DNA of 64,000 bases. Origin: Actinomycetes bacterium (GTDB lineage Bacteria; Actinomycetota; Actinomycetes; Propionibacteriales; Nocardioidaceae). A model generated the notes under the pieces. That model was not told the DNA's origin. It saw nothing but the letters and a program-made list of their open reading frames with translations, and did no database searches. The stretch's first letter is position 1. Each line of letters begins with the position of its first letter. The position numbers were made by a program, and so were the translations under genes. Shown here piece after piece: positions 61,674 to 64,000 of the stretch. The stretch lies in contig JAEWOG010000023.1 of NCBI GenBank assembly GCA_023460975.1, positions 5,038 to 69,037 of the forward strand, given 5' to 3'.

Positions 61674-62992
61674 ACGCCCCCCAGGGGCGTGCCGCTGGCC
61701 AGGAACGCCAGCCAGGCGTCGGCGAAGTCGGGGAACGTCTTGGACGTCGTCGCGATGTCCTCGACCTCGATGCCCCGAACGGCGCTGCCGAGGATGACGC
61801 CCGCGTGGGCCATGCGGTGGTCGGCGTAGGTGTGGAAGGCGCCGGCGCGCAGGGCCGCCGGTCGGATGCGCAGGCCGTCGGCGTCCTCGACGACGTCCGC
61901 GCCCAACGCGGTGAGCTCGCGGGTCAGCGCCGCCAGCCGGTCCGTCTCGTGCCCGCGGATGTGGCCGATCCCGTACAGGTGGGAGGGCGTCTCGGCCAGG
62001 GCGCACAGCGCCGCGAGCGCGGGGGTGAGCTCGCCGACGTCGTGCATGTCGAGCACGATCCCGTGCAGCGGGCCGGTGCGGCTGACGGTGAGGTCGCCGT
62101 CCTCCAGCGCCACGTCGCAGCCCATGGTGGCGAGGATCGAGCGCAACTCGTCGCCCGGCTGGGTCGTACGGCTCGGCCAGTCGGCCACGGTGACGCTGCC
62201 GCCGACCGCGGCGGCGAGCATCAGGAACGGTGCGGCGTTGGACAGGTCCGGCTCGATCGTACGGTCCACCGGCGCCACGGGGCCGGGGGAGACGACCCAC
62301 CGGTTGGGCTCGGAGTCGTCGACCGCGACCCCGTGCTCGCGCAGCATCTCCACCGTCATGTCGATGTGCGGCAGCGACGGCACGGGCTTGCCGTCGTGGC
62401 GCACGTCCACGCCCGCGTCGTAGCGGGCTCCGGCGAGCAGCAGGGCGGAGACGAACTGCGACGACGCGCTCGCATCGATCGTCACCGTGCCGCCCGGCAC
62501 GCCGCCGCGCCCGGTGACGGTGAAGGGCAGAGCGCCCCGATCGCCGTCGTCCACGGTGACGCCCAGGGTGCGCAGGGCGGTCAGGATCTCGCCGATGGGG
62601 CGGTTGCGCATGTGCGGGTCACCGTCGAAGGCGACCTCGCCGTCGGCCAGTCCGGCCACCGGGGGGACGAAGCGCATCACGGTGCCCGCGAGGCCGCAAT
62701 CGACCGCCACCTCGCCCACTCCCGATCCGAGGCCGGGAGTGACGCGCCAGCCGTCGGCGACGTCCTCGACCGCGGTGCCGAGCGCTCGCAGCGCGTCGGC
62801 CATGAGGAGCGTGTCGCGCGACCGCAGCGGATGCCGTACGACACTGGGGCCCTCAGCCAGCGCGGCCAGGATCAGAGCCCGGTTGGTGAGCGACTTGCTG
62901 CCAGGCAGCCGTACGGTCCGCGCCTGCGGCACCCCGGGGTCGGGCACCGGCCACAGGTCGGCGACGGACGGGGAGGGCGCGGAGGCGTTCAC
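61670..62992 (-). CDS. aroA: 3-phosphoshikimate 1-carboxyvinyltransferase (EPSP synthase)
   Basis: 440 residues from the GTG at 62992. The motifs are VRLPGSKSLTNRALILAALAEGPSVV, LGSGVGEVAVDCGLAGTVMRFV, DASASSQFVSALLLAGARY, DLSNAAPFLMLAAAVGG, GIGHIRGHETDRLAALTREL and TYADHRMAHAGVILG. It joins shikimate-3-phosphate and PEP in aromatic amino-acid synthesis. The LAGTVMRF loop is of the common class I type (usually GNAGTA.R). A TAGGCT box lies 7 nt before the GTG, so the transcript is probably leaderless. It heads the aroA-rsgA unit. Confidence 0.95.
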   Translation of the reverse strand: MNASAPSPSVADLWPVPDPGVPQARTVRLPGSKSLTNRALILAALAEGPSVVRHPLRSRDTLLMADALRALGTAVEDVADGWRVTPGLGSGVGEVAVDCGLAGTVMRFVPPVAGLADGEVAFDGDPHMRNRPIGEILTALRTLGVTVDDGDRGALPFTVTGRGGVPGGTVTIDASASSQFVSALLLAGARYDAGVDVRHDGKPVPSLPHIDMTVEMLREHGVAVDDSEPNRWVVSPGPVAPVDRTIEPDLSNAAPFLMLAAAVGGSVTVADWPSRTTQPGDELRSILATMGCDVALEDGDLTVSRTGPLHGIVLDMHDVGELTPALAALCALAETPSHLYGIGHIRGHETDRLAALTRELTALGADVVEDADGLRIRPAALRAGAFHTYADHRMAHAGVILGSAVRGIEVEDIATTSKTFPDFADAWLAFLASGTPLGGV

Positions 62993-62999
62993 GGGGCGA

Positions 63000-63005
63000 A
63001 GCCTA
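63000..63005 (-). promoter_or_regulatory. -10 box TAGGCT of a leaderless transcript
   Basis: On the minus strand TAGGCT is followed by 7 nt and the aroA GTG at 62992. Confidence 0.55.
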
Positions 63006-63035
63006 GCGAGCCCCGTGCGCGGGTCGGGCGGCCGA

Positions 63036-63560
63036 TCAGGTGAGCCTCGCCTGCGCGAGCTTGGCTTCGCGCTTGGCCTCGCGGGTCAACTGCTTGGCCT
63101 CGCGCCGTACGTCAGCCGCTGCCCGCCGTGCCCGCCACGCCAGCCCGGGCTGTCCGTCGGTGTCCACACTGGCGAGCATCAACCCGCCGAGCAGGGAGAG
63201 GTCGCGTACGAACTCACCGCGTTGCGCGGTGCGCTCGGCCGGGTCGGTCTCGTTCCAGAAGGCTCGCTGGGTGGCGGTCACCGGGATCGTCACCAGGGCC
63301 AGCACGGCAGCACTGGTGCGCGGTGCGCGGCCGGTGGCCAACGCGAGCGCAGCGGCGACCTGGACGGCCGCGTGGACTCGTACGAGAGTCGTCGGGTCTG
63401 AGGGGATCGGTGCGCCCTTCTGCTGAGCAGCGGGGACGAACCGGGCGATCATCGGCGAGGCCTTGGCCGCGTGCTCGTCGGTGTGCCGCAGAGCGTCGAT
63501 GGCGCTGGCCACGAAGGCGGAGGAGAGGAGCGGGCGGGCCACCAGGCGGAAGAGCGTCAT
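63036..63560 (-). CDS. DoxX family membrane protein
   Basis: 174 residues with four hydrophobic segments and the DoxX pattern RLVARPLLSSAFVASAIDALRHTDEHA, VRVHAAVQVAAALALATGRAPRTSAAVLALVTIPVT and GEFVRDLSLLGGLMLASVDTDG. The C-terminus is a basic helix rich in Arg, Glu and Ala (RREAKQLTREAKREAKLAQARL). In mycobacteria a DoxX protein is part of a redox-homeostasis complex; the role here is unknown. It is on the same strand as aroA, 43 bp upstream of the aroA start. Confidence 0.87.
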   Translation of the reverse strand: MTLFRLVARPLLSSAFVASAIDALRHTDEHAAKASPMIARFVPAAQQKGAPIPSDPTTLVRVHAAVQVAAALALATGRAPRTSAAVLALVTIPVTATQRAFWNETDPAERTAQRGEFVRDLSLLGGLMLASVDTDGQPGLAWRARRAAADVRREAKQLTREAKREAKLAQARLT

Positions 63561-63599
63561 GCCTTCTTGTCTACACGACTGCGCTGGGTCCGCAAAGGG

Positions 63600-64000
63600 T
63601 CACAGGTACCAGCCGCCGAACGAGTTGTTCTGGTCGTGGCCGGGAGTCTCGGCATCCGAGGAGACCGAACCGGTCACCCGCTCCAGGAAGCGGTCGATCG
63701 TGAAGACGATCGCGGGCTCGCCCGCCGCCACCGTGCAGGTGTACGACCCGCCGGAGCCCTCGCAGCGCGCGTCGTCGACCACCGGGTTCTGCACCAGGGT
63801 GCGGAACCGCACGGTGGCGCGGGATCCGTCGGGCAACCCGTCCACACCCACGGCGAAGTGGCGGGTGTAGCCGTCCACCCAGGTCCGGAAAGCGGGGGAG
63901 ATGTCCACGACAGCCGGCGTCGGCGTGTCAGTGGGCGTCGGGTCCGTGGGGGTCGGCGTCGGGTCCGTGGGGGTCGGCGTCGGGTCCGTGGGGGTCGGCG
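63600..64000 (-). CDS. Pro/Thr-linker protein, C-terminal part (5' end beyond the window)
   Basis: At least 132 codons are visible and the frame is still open at the window edge. The part farthest from the stop is a low-complexity linker built from the heptad TPTPTDP, encoded by a 21-bp tandem repeat. A beta-rich domain of ~100 residues follows (DISPAFRTWVDGYTRHFAVGVDGLPDGSRATVRFRTLVQNPVV) with one cysteine pair (ARCEGSGGSYTCTV) and the end NNSFGGWYL. Such linkers usually join domains of exported or wall proteins. The start and full function cannot be seen; the GTG at 63908 is an internal Val. Confidence 0.75.
   Translation of the reverse strand, partial: PTPTDPTPTPTDPTPTPTDPTPTDTPTPAVVDISPAFRTWVDGYTRHFAVGVDGLPDGSRATVRFRTLVQNPVVDDARCEGSGGSYTCTVAAGEPAIVFTIDRFLERVTGSVSSDAETPGHDQNNSFGGWYL
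63930..64000. repeat. 21-bp tandem repeat encoding a Pro/Thr linker
   Basis: At least three units of GTCGGGTCCGTGGGGGTCGG (plus C) run to the window end. Each unit encodes seven residues (TPTPTDP) on the minus strand, so copy number can vary without shifting the frame. Confidence 0.9.

Overview
The window is a stretch of high-GC bacterial chromosome. GTG starts are common, 4-bp start/stop overlaps (GTGA, ATGA) are frequent, and several genes have a TANNNT box 6-7 nt before the start codon and so look leaderless. Actinobacterial families are present (DUF3099, DUF5709, MocR, NarL-type kinases), and two arrays of GGTCGAGCTTGTCGAGACC-type repeats occur. Together these point to an actinobacterium, most likely Nocardioidaceae (Nocardioides or a relative). 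This placement is inferred from sequence character and was not searched. No rRNA, tRNA or CRISPR array was found.

Layout. 1-4.5 kb: the end of a FecCD/FepC-type iron-siderophore importer followed by two half-size ABC exporters that look like one asymmetric heterodimer. 4.5-10.7 kb: a carboxyltransferase, a flavin-dependent oxidoreductase, a DUF1801 protein, repeat array 1, and a MocR regulator face to face with an EamA transporter. 10.8-15.2 kb: cstA with its small partner, a TesB thioesterase, and two copies of a small palindromic element. 15.2-20.1 kb: an acyl-CoA catabolic cluster (AMP-ligase, SDR, acyl-CoA dehydrogenase) divergent from a TetR gene across a clear operator, then a PaaI-type thioesterase. 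20.1-30.1 kb: repeat array 2, a 5'-3' exonuclease, a large secreted beta-rich protein, and a two-component system next to a MacB-like ABC transporter. 30.1-36.7 kb: a guanidinium exporter under a guanidine-III riboswitch, MarR and MFS genes around a 90-bp palindrome, a sulfotransferase, and a SNF2-type helicase behind a long structured leader.

36.8-46.3 kb: a Pr6Pr membrane protein, then an operon of ACAD11-type dehydrogenase, SDR, ACAD11-type kinase and histidine phosphatase controlled by a TetR. This has the composition of a 4-hydroxyacyl-CoA catabolic module. A secreted metalloprotease, TagD, DUF445 and S4 proteins follow. 46.3-51.7 kb: GPH-type transporter, cytoplasmic Cys-type sulfatase, its formylglycine-generating enzyme and a GH1 glucosidase, which together suggest uptake and breakdown of a sulfated glycoside. 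51.8-52.8 kb: FKBP and CBS-domain proteins.

52.8-59.7 kb is a mosaic of insertion sequences: an IS256 fragment, an intact IS3, an IS1634 fragment, an intact ISL3, and ISL3 and IS3 fragments. It surrounds a secreted S1 protease-lipoprotein pair and abuts the end of hisN. 59.7-64 kb returns to housekeeping genes (aroA, rsgA, hisN on the minus strand), a DoxX protein and the C-terminus of a secreted Pro/Thr-linker protein that runs off the window.

The most interesting items are the split ACAD11-like operon, the sulfatase/FGE/GH1/transporter operon, the complementary degeneration of the two ABC half-transporters, the guanidine-III riboswitch, the helicase leader, and the palindromes and repeat arrays placed at convergent gene ends.
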